In this document: positions 17,133 to 25,703 of the stretch, piece by piece
How positions within the stretch are numbered: the first letter of the stretch is position 1
Layout of the letters: every line of letters starts with the position of its first letter
Origin: JBBROS01 sp043748985
Lineage (GTDB): Bacteria; Pseudomonadota; Alphaproteobacteria; Acetobacterales; Acetobacteraceae
Length of the DNA stretch: 32,063 nt
Reading direction: 5' to 3'
Assembly (NCBI GenBank): GCA_043748985.1
Contig: JAYVEG010000152.1
Coordinates: 1 to 32,063 of the forward strand
The notes under the pieces: model-generated
Database searches by the model: none
What the model saw: the letters and a program-made list of their open reading frames with translations, nothing else
Told to the model about the DNA's origin: nothing
Program-made: the position numbers and the translations under genes

Positions 17133-17555
17133 TACCTGGCCTGCTCCCCAATGCGTAGCCTACGCCTCGGTCGCCGCCCGTTTACCCCGCCCACCCCGCC
17201 ACGTCATCCCACTTCCAACCCGGAACCAGCCGCAGCAGCCTAAAGCCCTCTCCCTCGAGCAAGGGTCGGGTAAGGGCGCCGCACCGCAATAATCCAACGA
17301 TGCCGCTACCATACCCTCCAACCGACCTATCCAAACAAGGCTACCGCACCCAACAAGCTCTACAACGCGCGCAGCGCCTTAGAAAAGGGCGTCTCGACAA
17401 TCAAAAAGCAAACTGATTACCAGACGAACTCTCTTCGTGTTCTTCTTCTCCTCTAGATGTCCTCTGTGTGAACTTGTTCTAGCTTTCTTGCCAACCCAGC
17501 CGCGCGTCCGGTCTGCCGAATGTGACAACCGTTCGCGCTGCGCGGCCCACCTACT
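17133..17555. other. 423-base gene-free gap between metH and the CDF gene
   Basis: No frame here looks coding. The part next to the CDF gene should hold its promoter, but no clear -35/-10 pair stands out. Repeat copy 4 is at 17246-17280. From about 17281 to 17500 the sequence is distinctly richer in A and T than the rest of the window and includes a pyrimidine-rich stretch at 17429-17455 with CTTCTTCTCCTC. I see no tRNA or small-RNA fold I can defend. Confidence 0.6.
17246..17280. repeat. Intergenic hairpin repeat, copy 4 of 7
   Basis: CCCTCTCCC is followed by CGAGCAAGGGTCGGGTAAGG. The arms CCCT and AGGG can pair, but the copy is more decayed than copies 1 to 3. It sits between two minus-strand transcripts. 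Confidence 0.6.
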
Positions 17556-20500
17556 CTAAACCGAAAAATACTTCGCCCGAGGGTTCAACACCACGATCGC
17601 CGACGTCGACTGCTCCGGATGCAGCTGCCACTCATCCGACAAATCCACCCCGATCCGTCCTGCATCCAGCAATCGCAGCAACGGCTCCTGGTCCTCCAGC
17701 TTCGGGCAAGCCGGATACCCGAACGAATACCGGCTGCCGCGGTAGCTCTGCCCCAGCATCTTCTCCATGTCCCGATCATCCTCGCCAGCAAACCCCAGCT
17801 CCGCACGGATACGCTTATGCGTGTACTCCGCCATCGCCTCCGCGACCTCCACGGAAAGCCCGTGTAGATACAGGTAATCCTGGTAACGGTTCTCCTCGAA
17901 CCATACCCGCGCCGTGTCGCTCGCCTTCTGCCCCACGGTCACCACCTGCAGCCCGATCACGTCCCGCTCCGCCTCGTCCACGTCGCGGAAGAAGTCCGCG
18001 ATGCACTCCCCATCCTCCTTCGGCTGCCGCGGCAGCGCGAACCGGCACAGCTCCGTCGTCCCGTCCTGCTCGAACACGATCAACTCGTTGCCCTGCCCGG
18101 CAGCCTTCCAATACCCATAGATCGCCTGCGGCTTCAGGATATCCTGCTCCTCCACGATCCCCAGCATCCGCCGCATCACCGGCCGCAGCTCCTGCTTCGC
18201 CCAACCCAGGAAATCTTCCAGCGTCTTGCCCTGCTTCCGGAACCCCCACTGGAACTGGTACAGGCTGCGCTCATTCAGGAACGGGATCACCGCCTTCGTC
18301 GCCGCCTCGATCACCCGCGGACCCCAGAACGGCGGCGTCATCACCGGCACATCCTGCGTCATCCGCCGCCGCCGCGCCTGCACCGCAACAACATCGACCG
18401 GCGCAAAGGCCTTCGCATCCGCCTGCCCAAGCGTCCGCTTGGTGTTCCGAGCCTTGCCCGACCGCTTCGACTGCAGCGCCGCCAGATAATCGTCGAACCC
18501 GTTCCCCGTCACCCGGTCCATCAGATACAGCCCGTCGAACGCATCCCGGGCATATGCCACGCGCCCACAGGCATAGGCCTGCACGCAATCATCCTCGACA
18601 TAGTTCCGCGTCAGCGCCGCACCGCCCAGCATCACCGGGATATCCAACCCCTGCCGGCTCATCTCCTCCAGGTTCTCCCGCATCACCACGGTCGACTTCA
18701 CCAGCAGCCCCGACATGCCGATGGCGTGCGCACGGTGCTTCTTGGCCGCCGTCACCATGTCCGCCAGCGTCACCTTGATCCCCAGGTTCACCACCCGGTA
18801 CCCGTTATTCGTCAGGATGATATCGACCAGGTTCTTGCCGATGTCGTGCACGTCGCCCTTCACGGTCGCCAGCACGATCGTACCCTTCTCCTGCCCCTCG
18901 ATCCGCTCCATGTGCGGCTCCAGGTGCGCGACTGCAGCCTTCATCGTCTCGGCCGACTGAAGCACGAACGGCAGCTGCATCTTCCCCGCCCCGAACAGCT
19001 CGCCCACCACCTTCATGCCATCCAGCAGGATGTCGTTGATGATCGCCAGCGGCGCATGCGACTTCATCGCCTCGTCCAGCTCGTCCCCCAGCCCCTTGCG
19101 ATCCCCGTCGACGATCCGGTCCTTCAACCGACCCTCGACCGTCTCCGACCGCACCTTCTTCACCGCATCGGCCGCCTTCCGCTCGGCGAACATCTCCAGC
19201 AGCTTCCGCAGCGGGTCATAGCCCTCGCTCCGACGGTCGAAGATCAGGTCCTCGACGACCTTCACCTCCTCGGCCGGAATCAAATGCAACGGCCTGATCT
19301 TGCTCACATGCACGATCGCCCCCGACATCCCCGCCTTAACCGCGAGATCGAGGAAAACCGAGTTCAGCACCGCCCGCGCCGCCGTATTCAACCCGAACGA
19401 GATGTTCGAAAGCCCGAGGATGATCTGAATGTCCGGGAACGCGTCGCGGATCAGCCTGATCCCCTCCAGCGTCCACTGCCCCAGCTTGCGATCATCCTCG
19501 TTGCCCGTCGCCACCGTGAACGTCAGCGGATCGATCAGCAGGTCCGACTGCGCCAGCCCATGCTTGTCGCACGCGAACTCGACCAGCCGCCGCGCCACCG
19601 CCAGCTTGCTCTCCGGTGTCTTGCACATCCCCTCTTCGTCGATCGTCAGCGCGATCACCGCCGCCCCGAACTTCTTCGCCAGGATCAGCCGGTCCGCTGC
19701 CGCCTGCTCGCCATCCTCGAAGTTGATCGAGTTGATGATCGGCTTGCCGCCATGCAGCTTCAGCGCCGCCTCGATCACGTTCGTCTCGGTGCTGTCGATC
19801 ACCAGCGGCGCGTTCACGCTGTTCGTGAACCGCATGATAACCTCGTTCATCTCATACACTTCGTCCCGCCCGACAAACGCGGTGCACACATCAAGGCTGT
19901 TAGACCCCTCCGCGACCTGCTCCCGCGCCACCGCGACGCAGCCGTCCCAGTCGCCCTTCTCCTGCAACTCCCGCCACTTCCTCGACCCATTGGCATTGCA
20001 CCGCTCACCAATGGAAAAGTAGCTGTTCTCCTGCCGCAACGCCGTCTGCCCATAAAGGCTCGCCACACTCGGCACCCATACGGGCTTGCGCACCACCGGC
20101 ACCGGCCGATCGTTCCCGGCCTTGGCGATCCGCCGCAGCATCTGGTCCAACGCCGCGATATGCGGCGTGGACGTCCCGCAGCACCCGCCCACCAAATTCA
20201 GCCCGTCCTCGGTCACGAACCGCTCGATCCACGACGCCATCTGCGCCGGATCCAACGGATAATGCGTCTTCCCATCCACCAACTCCGGCAACCCGGCGTT
20301 CGGCTGAATGGAAATCAACCCCGGCCAGTTCGCTGCCAGCCACCGCACATGCTCCGCCATCTCCTGCGGCCCCGTCGCACAGTTCAACCCGATCAACGGC
20401 ACATCCAACGCATGGATGACGGTCGCCGCCGCCGCAATATCAGGACCGACCAGCAAGGTGCCCGTCGTCTCTACCGTGACCTGTACGAAAATCGGTGTGT

Positions 20501-21053
20501 CCGTCCCCGCTTCCTTGCGTGCCAGCTTCGCCGCATTCACCGCCGCCTTGATCTGCAGCGTATCCTGGCACGTCTCGATCAGGATCGCATCGACCCCGCC
20601 CGCGATCAGCCCGCGGCACTGCACCGCAATGGCCGCCTCCAACGGGTCGTACGCAATGTTCCCCAGCGTCGGCAGCTTCGTCCCCGGCCCGATCGACCCC
20701 AGCACGTACCGGTGCCGCCCGTCGCTGAACGTCTCCGCCGCCTCCCGCGCCAACTCGCCCGCGATCTTGTTGATCTCGAACGCCCTGTCCTCCAGATCGA
20801 ACTCCGCCAGCGTGATCGTGCTGCCGCCGAAGGTGTTCGTCTCGACCATGTCCGCACCGGCCTCGAAATATCCACGATGGATCTCCCGCACCAGATCCGG
20901 CCGCGACAGGTTCAATACCTCCGTGCAGTTCTCCTGGTTCCAGTAATCGCGCTCGATATCCAACGTCAGCGCCTGCACACGGCTGCCCATGCCGCCGTCA
21001 CACAGCAGCACGCGGTCCTGTAGAGCCTGGAGAAGATGCGGTCGGGTCATCAT
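17556..21053 (-). CDS. metH: Cobalamin-dependent methionine synthase
   Basis: 1165 residues, full length for MetH, which transfers the methyl group of methyl-tetrahydrofolate through cobalamin to homocysteine. Domain order is complete. The homocysteine domain has zinc ligands C225 (GLNCATG) and C291/C292 (GGCCGTS). The folate domain carries SIGERCNANGSRKW. The cap and cobalamin domains follow, with the Co-binding histidine near residue 736 in GDVHDIGKN and GMSGLLVKS beyond it. The C-terminal reactivation domain has RYSFGYPACP near residue 1112. The start is one of two adjacent ATGs (21053 or 21050) overlapping the stop of the regulator-methyltransferase gene, so the two are translationally coupled. 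A B12-dependent enzyme implies cobalamin import or synthesis elsewhere; I saw no B12 riboswitch upstream. Confidence 0.98.
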   Translation of the reverse strand: MMTRPHLLQALQDRVLLCDGGMGSRVQALTLDIERDYWNQENCTEVLNLSRPDLVREIHRGYFEAGADMVETNTFGGSTITLAEFDLEDRAFEINKIAGELAREAAETFSDGRHRYVLGSIGPGTKLPTLGNIAYDPLEAAIAVQCRGLIAGGVDAILIETCQDTLQIKAAVNAAKLARKEAGTDTPIFVQVTVETTGTLLVGPDIAAAATVIHALDVPLIGLNCATGPQEMAEHVRWLAANWPGLISIQPNAGLPELVDGKTHYPLDPAQMASWIERFVTEDGLNLVGGCCGTSTPHIAALDQMLRRIAKAGNDRPVPVVRKPVWVPSVASLYGQTALRQENSYFSIGERCNANGSRKWRELQEKGDWDGCVAVAREQVAEGSNSLDVCTAFVGRDEVYEMNEVIMRFTNSVNAPLVIDSTETNVIEAALKLHGGKPIINSINFEDGEQAAADRLILAKKFGAAVIALTIDEEGMCKTPESKLAVARRLVEFACDKHGLAQSDLLIDPLTFTVATGNEDDRKLGQWTLEGIRLIRDAFPDIQIILGLSNISFGLNTAARAVLNSVFLDLAVKAGMSGAIVHVSKIRPLHLIPAEEVKVVEDLIFDRRSEGYDPLRKLLEMFAERKAADAVKKVRSETVEGRLKDRIVDGDRKGLGDELDEAMKSHAPLAIINDILLDGMKVVGELFGAGKMQLPFVLQSAETMKAAVAHLEPHMERIEGQEKGTIVLATVKGDVHDIGKNLVDIILTNNGYRVVNLGIKVTLADMVTAAKKHRAHAIGMSGLLVKSTVVMRENLEEMSRQGLDIPVMLGGAALTRNYVEDDCVQAYACGRVAYARDAFDGLYLMDRVTGNGFDDYLAALQSKRSGKARNTKRTLGQADAKAFAPVDVVAVQARRRRMTQDVPVMTPPFWGPRVIEAATKAVIPFLNERSLYQFQWGFRKQGKTLEDFLGWAKQELRPVMRRMLGIVEEQDILKPQAIYGYWKAAGQGNELIVFEQDGTTELCRFALPRQPKEDGECIADFFRDVDEAERDVIGLQVVTVGQKASDTARVWFEENRYQDYLYLHGLSVEVAEAMAEYTHKRIRAELGFAGEDDRDMEKMLGQSYRGSRYSFGYPACPKLEDQEPLLRLLDAGRIGVDLSDEWQLHPEQSTSAIVVLNPRAKYFSV

Positions 21054-22018
21054 GCGTCCTGTTCGATCAAGTCTGAAACCACCGGGAAGGGCAGGGGAGG
21101 CATCACCGCCGGCCACAGCCGGACCTCCAACGCCCCACCCACGCTTGCGGGCACCCCGGGTTTCACCCCGGCCCCCGCAAACAACTCATGCATCCTGTCG
21201 TCCGAGAACCCCGGCCAGCGATGCGCCAGCCGATCCCCCAACGCCTCCCGGTCATGTGCGGCCAAATCCACGACAAGCAACACCCCACCCGGAGACAATA
21301 CCCGCGCCGCCTCCGCCAGCACCGCCGCCGGGTCCTCGGCATAGTGCAGCACCATCTGCACCACCACGACATCGAACCCCCGCGCCAACGGCAGCCGGTA
21401 CATGTCCGCCTGCCGCACGGACACATGCGAAAAACCCGTCTTCGCCAGCCGCGCCCGCGCCAGCGCCAGCATCGCCCGGCTCGCATCCACCCCCAGCCCC
21501 GAAGCCACCCGGGGCGCCAGCAGTTCCAGCAACCGCCCCGTTCCCGTCCCGATATCCAGCACCCGTCCCAACCGCCCACCCGGCAGCAGCCCGATCAGCG
21601 CCGCCTCCACATCCCCCGCCGGCAACCCCAGCGCCCGCATCTCGTCCCAATCCGCCCCGGCCCGGCGAAAACTCTCGCTCGCCACCCGCGCCCGTTCCGC
21701 CAGCACCCGCGCCGCCGCCCGGCGATCCGCCGCCAGCACCGGGTCCTCCTCCGGCACCCGCGCCAAAATCTCCTGGACCAACCCAGACTCCGGCGGCAAC
21801 CCGAACCAGACGTTCGCCCCCTCCCGCACCCGCTCCAACACCCCAGCATCGCACAACAACTTCAAATGCCGCGACAACCGAGGCTGCGACTGCCCCAAAA
21901 TCTCCGTCAGCTCGACAACACAGAACGCCCCCCGGGCCGCAAGCGCCAGCAGCCGCAGCCGGGTCGGTTCAGCGCACGCCCGCAACGCAGCAAGGAGAGG
22001 TTCCATCTTCTTGCACAT
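21050..22018 (-). CDS. ArsR-type HTH regulator fused to SAM-dependent methyltransferase
   Basis: 322 residues. Residues about 5-80 form an ArsR-type winged helix, with ACAEPTRLRLLALAARG and the recognition helix QSQPRLSRHLKLLCDAG. The classic ELCVCDL metal site is absent (FCVVELTEI), so metal sensing is unlikely. Residues about 145-260 form a class I methyltransferase fold with the SAM-binding motif VLDIGTGTG (153-161) and an LSPGG block. It is translationally coupled to metH, which suggests a regulator of methionine/SAM metabolism that binds SAM or SAH. SahR-type ArsR proteins are known to control such genes; assignment to that group is inference. A 22-base operator-like palindrome abuts the start codon. 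If translation begins at the fifth codon (ATG 22006), the palindrome would lie in the leader. Confidence 0.87.
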   Translation of the reverse strand: MCKKMEPLLAALRACAEPTRLRLLALAARGAFCVVELTEILGQSQPRLSRHLKLLCDAGVLERVREGANVWFGLPPESGLVQEILARVPEEDPVLAADRRAAARVLAERARVASESFRRAGADWDEMRALGLPAGDVEAALIGLLPGGRLGRVLDIGTGTGRLLELLAPRVASGLGVDASRAMLALARARLAKTGFSHVSVRQADMYRLPLARGFDVVVVQMVLHYAEDPAAVLAEAARVLSPGGVLLVVDLAAHDREALGDRLAHRWPGFSDDRMHELFAGAGVKPGVPASVGGALEVRLWPAVMPPLPFPVVSDLIEQDA

Positions 22019-22040
22019 GACATAAACTTATCCTTATGTC
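22019..22040 (-). promoter_or_regulatory. Candidate operator of the ArsR-methyltransferase/metH operon
   Basis: On the minus strand the sequence runs GACATAA, GGATAAGT, TTATGTC: perfect 7-bp arms around an 8-base spacer, directly touching the start codon of the regulator. It is a sharp A/T-rich island in GC-rich DNA. A bound ArsR dimer would cover the likely ribosome-binding or promoter region, so autorepression with metH is the simplest reading. Confidence 0.6.
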
Positions 22041-22054
22041 CAACTACACCGAAG

Positions 22055-22097
22055 GCCATTTCCCCTGGAAGACGGTCGAGTAAGGTTGAAGCCGCAA
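22055..22097. repeat. Intergenic hairpin repeat, copy 5 of 7 (degenerate)
   Basis: TTTCCCCTGGAAGACGGTCGAG followed by TAAGGTTGAAGCC keeps the outline of the other copies with several changes. It lies between the divergent regulator and CxCC-protein genes. Confidence 0.45.
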
Positions 22098-22143
22098 GCC
22101 CAAACCGCAATCCCAAACGACCCGGCCCCCAAACGGAGCCCCC

Positions 22144-22476
22144 ATGTTCATCGACGCCCGCATCCCCCTCCGCTTCGCCCCCCTGGCCTCCCGCACCCCC
22201 CACGAAGCCGTCCTCACGGACACGCAACCGCCACCCCAACCTCCATCCGCCACCTTCGAACCCGTCCCCTCCACCACACACCCCATCGACTGCGCCTGCT
22301 GCCTGCCCCGCACCGCCGCCGCCCTCGCCCTCGCAGCCCTATTCCGCGACCGCGCCACCACCCCGGGCCCAGCCTTCAAATCCGTCCTGGCCGCCGTAAC
22401 CCCCACCTCCGAGGCCGCTATCCGCGCCGCCCTCGCAACAGACCCCCTAGCCTCCGCCCGCTACCGGCTCGCCTGA
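22144..22476 (+). CDS. Small CxCC-motif protein resembling part of CobW/COG0523 GTPases
   Basis: 110 residues. GGAG at 22135-22138 is five bases before the ATG, a good start. The first half is Pro-rich. The second half has C50-A-C-C53 followed by a helix (ALALAALF), a stretch F-K-S-V-L-A-A-V, and the ending TDPLASARYRLA. In CobW-type GTPases the CxCC metal-binding motif is likewise followed by an ALxxLF helix, an F-x-R-V-V strand and a TDPLLAARFRL-like motif, so the order and spacing resemble that family. The P-loop and the rest of the G domain are absent. It may be a relic or a small metal-binding protein derived from that family. The comparison is from memory; the function is unknown. Confidence 0.6.
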   Translation: MFIDARIPLRFAPLASRTPHEAVLTDTQPPPQPPSATFEPVPSTTHPIDCACCLPRTAAALALAALFRDRATTPGPAFKSVLAAVTPTSEAAIRAALATDPLASARYRLA

Positions 22477-22479
22477 CGC

Positions 22480-22998
22480 CTACGCCGGACTATCCCCATC
22501 CCCCCGACCCAGCGAACGCTGCATATAAACCGCGTCCACCCAACGCCCGAACTTGAACCCGCACGCCCGCAATACGCCCACCCGCTGAAACCCAAGCGAC
22601 GCATGCACCCCGATCGAGCCCACGTTCTCGCTGTCGCCGATCACCGCGAACATCTGCCGGAACCCGGCCCGGTCCGCCTCCAGCAACAGCCGCTCCACCA
22701 GCGCCTTCCCCACACCCTGGCCCCGCACGTCGTCGCGCACATAGATGCTGTCCTCGGCACTGAACCGATACGCCGAACGCTCTCGCACCTGCGTGAAATA
22801 CGCATACCCCACGACCCCCGTCGCATCGGTCGCCACGATATACGCCCAACCCCGCTCCGTGATCGCCCGAAACCGACCCGTCATGTCCTCGACACTCGGC
22901 GGCGTCTCCTCGAACGTGCCGGCCCCATGCAGCACGTGATGCGCATAGATCGCCTGGATCTCGGGAATGTCGGCCTGTTCGGCAGCACGGATGTCCAT
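22480..22998 (-). CDS. GNAT N-acetyltransferase, phosphinothricin/MnaT type
   Basis: 172 residues, typical of the Pat/Bar/MnaT group, which acetylates small amines such as phosphinothricin, methionine sulfoximine or L-amino acids with acetyl-CoA. The sequence starts MDIRAAEQADIPEIQAIYAH. The region AGTFEETPP is a marker of this group. The acetyl-CoA-binding motif RGQGVGKAL is at residues 92-100, and the end contains ASLGFQRVGVL, then GFKFGRWVD. It converges on the CxCC-protein gene with only three bases between stops. The native substrate is probably an amino acid derivative. Confidence 0.9.
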   Translation of the reverse strand: MDIRAAEQADIPEIQAIYAHHVLHGAGTFEETPPSVEDMTGRFRAITERGWAYIVATDATGVVGYAYFTQVRERSAYRFSAEDSIYVRDDVRGQGVGKALVERLLLEADRAGFRQMFAVIGDSENVGSIGVHASLGFQRVGVLRACGFKFGRWVDAVYMQRSLGRGDGDSPA

Positions 22999-23312
22999 CC
23001 AGCGTTCTTAGAACCCACCCCCCAGCCGGGCAAGCACCCGCCATCCAACCCACCCGCCAGACAGCATACCAGCCATCCAACCGTCGCCGCCCCACACTAA
23101 ATTGGTGCAAAACCCGCCATCCGACGGTAAACGCAGACTTTGTTAACTTCTTTTTCAGCCAACCGCATTCAACCTCATGCTATACGTGTCGCATTCTGTC
23201 GACTTTGCGCAGGGCAGCGACCATGTCTCCGCCTATTGCGATTATCCGATGCCCCAACGCGGGTTCCAGGCCACCAAAACCCCACAGAGACCCGTTGATA
23301 AAGGACTAGCCA
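22999..23312. other. 314-base regulatory gap upstream of the secretion operon
   Basis: The region holds the starts of the divergent acetyltransferase and secretion-ATPase transcripts. From about 23095 to 23200 it is A/T-rich for this genome, with TTTGTTAACTTCTTTTTCAG at 23139-23158. A possible extended -10, TGCTATACG, lies at 23178-23186, but I find no good -35 at the right distance. AAAGGA at 23300-23305 is the ribosome-binding site of the downstream gene. I see no coding frame worth reporting. Confidence 0.5.
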
Positions 23313-25595
23313 GTGGATCACAGCAGTCAGGGCGAAATCTCTCCCGGGAACGAAGCCGCTCTCGCAGCCCTGCTCGACCCCAGCACGATCGACGGCGCCG
23401 CCGCCGCCGACGTGCGTTTGCTCGCCGTCTCGGCCGCCGCCCGCCATCACGGCGTTGACATGCGCCCCGCCGACTTCCGCGCGATGGTGGGCGAGGATAT
23501 TCCATCCCCGGCCGCCCTCGCCAATTGGGCCCGCGACTCCGGCCTCTATGCCAAGGCGGACCGGATCCGCTGGCGCTCCCTGTTCAAGCTCCAGGGCGCC
23601 TCCAACCCGCCACCACCCGTCGTCATCCTCTTGAACGACGGCTCCGCCGCCCTCATGGTCGGCGCGGACGCCGCCCGCAACCTTATTTGGCTGCGCGACC
23701 CTGCCGCCGACATCCACTCCGAACCCGTCGCCGTCGATGAGCTGCGCATGGGAGAGCTCTGGTCCGGCGACGTCATCCTCATCCGCGCGCTGCGCGGCGT
23801 GGCCGAGGCCGACAAGCCCTTCACCCTCGGCTGGCTGATGAGCCTCGTGTTGCTCGAAAAGCGGTCGATGCGCGACATCTGCATCGGCTCGATCACACTC
23901 AGCGCGCTAACCATCATCCCGCCGCTGCTCGTCATGACCGTCGTCGACCGGGTCGTCACCCATCACAGCATCTCAACCCTCGTGCTGCTCGCCGTCATCC
24001 TCGCGATCACCACCTTCTACGAGATGTTTCTCGGCTTCGCCCGGCGCGAAATCACCCAGGTCGTCTCGACCCGGGTCGATGCCAAACTCAACATCCACAT
24101 GTTCAACCGCCTGCTCGGTCTCCCGCTCGACTTCTTCGAGAAGAACCCGGCCGGACAGACCAACTATCGCCTGTCCCAGATCTGGAAAATCCGTGAGTTC
24201 CTGACCGGGAAGCTGATGGGCACCTTCCTCGATATGTTCACCCTCGTCTTCCTCCTCCCAATCCTGTTCTGGATGGAACCGACGCTCGCCTGGATGGTGC
24301 TCATCTGCGCCGCCCTCATCGCCTGCATCATCCTCGCCTTCCTGCCCGCCCTGCGCCGGATCATCGGCAAGCAGGTCGTAGCCGAGTCGATGAAGGGCAC
24401 CACCCTTGTCGAAACCGTGCACGGCATCCGCACCGTGAAGTCCCTCGCCCTCGAACCCCAGCGCCGTGCCGAATGGGACGAGCGCGTCGCAACCGCCGGC
24501 GAACTCAAGCTCCAGGCCGGCCGACTTTCCAACTGGCCGCAGACCATCATCGTCCCCATCGAGTCGTTCATCCAGCGCGGCGTCATCATGGTCGGCGCCT
24601 ACATCGCCCTCCAGGACCAGACCGGCGTCGCCATCGGCGGCCTCGTCGCCTTCATGATGCTCGGTTCGCGCGTCAGCCAGCCGCTCGTCGGTCTCGCCCG
24701 CCTCATCGAGGATTTCGAGGATGTCCGCGCCTCCATCGGCCAGGTCGGCTCCGTCCTGAACAATCCGACTGAAACATCCGCGATGCAGAACGGCATCCGC
24801 ACCAAGATCCTGGGCCAGGTCACGTTCGAGGACCTGTCCTTCACCTATCCCGGCTCGAAGCTGCCCGCGCTCGACAAGGTCAACGTCGACATCCCCGCCG
24901 GCACCATGCTCGGCGTGGTCGGCCGCAGCGGCTCCGGCAAATCGACGCTAACCCGGCTGCTCCAGGGCATAAACCGCGAATACACCGGCTTCCTCAAGAT
25001 CGACGGCGTCGAACTGCGCGAGATCAACCTGATCCACCTCCGCAAAAGCTACGGCGTCGTGCTGCAGGACAACTTCCTGTTCCGCGGCACCGTCCGCGAC
25101 AACATCACAGCGAACCGCCCTGGCCTCACACTCGACGACGTCATCCGCGCCGCCCGCCTGGCCGGCGCCGAGGAGTTCATCGAACGTCTGCCCGGCGGCT
25201 ACGACACCTTCATCGAGGAAGGCTCCGCCAACCTCTCCGGCGGCCAGCGCCAGCGCCTCGCCATCGCCCGCGCCGTCATCGTCGATCCCAAGCTCATGAT
25301 CCTCGACGAGGCCACCAGCGCCCTCGACCCCGAAAGCGAGGCCCTCGTCAACGCGAACCTCACCCGCCTCGGCAAGGGCCGCACGATGGTCATCGTCTCC
25401 CACCGCCTGTCGTCGCTGCTCGACTGCGACCAGATCCTCGTGATGGACAAGGGCACCATCGTCGACATGGCGCCGCACCGGATCCTGCTCGAGCGCTGCA
25501 CCATCTACAAGTCCCTCTGGGCACAGCAGAACCGCCATATGGATCAGGGCGCCCGGCCCACGTCCCTCGTTCCGGTCTCCGCCCAAGGCGACTGA
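23313..25595 (+). CDS. Type I secretion ABC transporter with inactive C39-like domain
   Basis: 760 residues. Inner-membrane ABC exporter of the HlyB/PrtD kind. Residues about 15-150 form a C39 peptidase-like domain, but the catalytic Cys position reads Ser (LLAVSAAARHHG) and the catalytic His is missing, as in HlyB where the domain only docks the substrate. Six membrane helices span about residues 165-450. The nucleotide-binding domain has Walker A GRSGSGKST (537-545), signature LSGGQRQR from 641, Walker B LMILDEATSALD (D665, E666) and the SHRLSS switch. The start is GTG 23313, with AAAGGA seven bases upstream. It is followed by its HlyD-type adaptor; the substrate is probably an unprocessed RTX-type protein encoded elsewhere. 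No TolC gene is in view. Confidence 0.94.
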   Translation: MDHSSQGEISPGNEAALAALLDPSTIDGAAAADVRLLAVSAAARHHGVDMRPADFRAMVGEDIPSPAALANWARDSGLYAKADRIRWRSLFKLQGASNPPPPVVILLNDGSAALMVGADAARNLIWLRDPAADIHSEPVAVDELRMGELWSGDVILIRALRGVAEADKPFTLGWLMSLVLLEKRSMRDICIGSITLSALTIIPPLLVMTVVDRVVTHHSISTLVLLAVILAITTFYEMFLGFARREITQVVSTRVDAKLNIHMFNRLLGLPLDFFEKNPAGQTNYRLSQIWKIREFLTGKLMGTFLDMFTLVFLLPILFWMEPTLAWMVLICAALIACIILAFLPALRRIIGKQVVAESMKGTTLVETVHGIRTVKSLALEPQRRAEWDERVATAGELKLQAGRLSNWPQTIIVPIESFIQRGVIMVGAYIALQDQTGVAIGGLVAFMMLGSRVSQPLVGLARLIEDFEDVRASIGQVGSVLNNPTETSAMQNGIRTKILGQVTFEDLSFTYPGSKLPALDKVNVDIPAGTMLGVVGRSGSGKSTLTRLLQGINREYTGFLKIDGVELREINLIHLRKSYGVVLQDNFLFRGTVRDNITANRPGLTLDDVIRAARLAGAEEFIERLPGGYDTFIEEGSANLSGGQRQRLAIARAVIVDPKLMILDEATSALDPESEALVNANLTRLGKGRTMVIVSHRLSSLLDCDQILVMDKGTIVDMAPHRILLERCTIYKSLWAQQNRHMDQGARPTSLVPVSAQGD

Positions 25596-25620
25596 ATCGT
25601 TGGGTAACTGAACGTTTCCC

Positions 25621-25682
25621 GCGGCCGGCGCCCTGCCGGCCGCACCAAGCACGTCGGGGAACCGGGCAGGACGCCCGGTTCC
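25621..25682 (+). terminator. Two tandem perfect hairpins between transporter and adaptor genes
   Basis: Hairpin 1: GCGGCCGGC (25621-25629) with GCCGGCCGC (25635-25643), 9-bp arms and a 5-base loop. Hairpin 2: GGAACCGGGC (25658-25667) with GCCCGGTTCC (25673-25682), 10-bp arms and a 5-base loop. Neither is followed by a T run, so they may attenuate transcription or stabilise the transporter mRNA end rather than terminate fully. They leave the adaptor's ribosome-binding site ACGGAGG (25691-25697) free. Confidence 0.65.
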
Positions 25683-25703
25683 GCTTATGAACGGAGGCCA
25701 TCG

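Noticed and set aside
18726..21023. 765-codon open frame on the strand opposite metH
   Set aside because: It is the antisense shadow of metH, with an Arg/His/Leu/Pro-biased composition and no recognisable domain.
21054..22143. Cobalamin or SAM riboswitch ahead of the metH operon
   Set aside because: Only about 125 bases separate the regulator start from the next gene, and no conserved riboswitch box is recognisable; a protein operator fits better.
23313..23770. Active C39 bacteriocin-processing peptidase domain in the ABC transporter
   Set aside because: The catalytic Cys reads Ser and the catalytic His is missing, so it is a docking-type domain at most.
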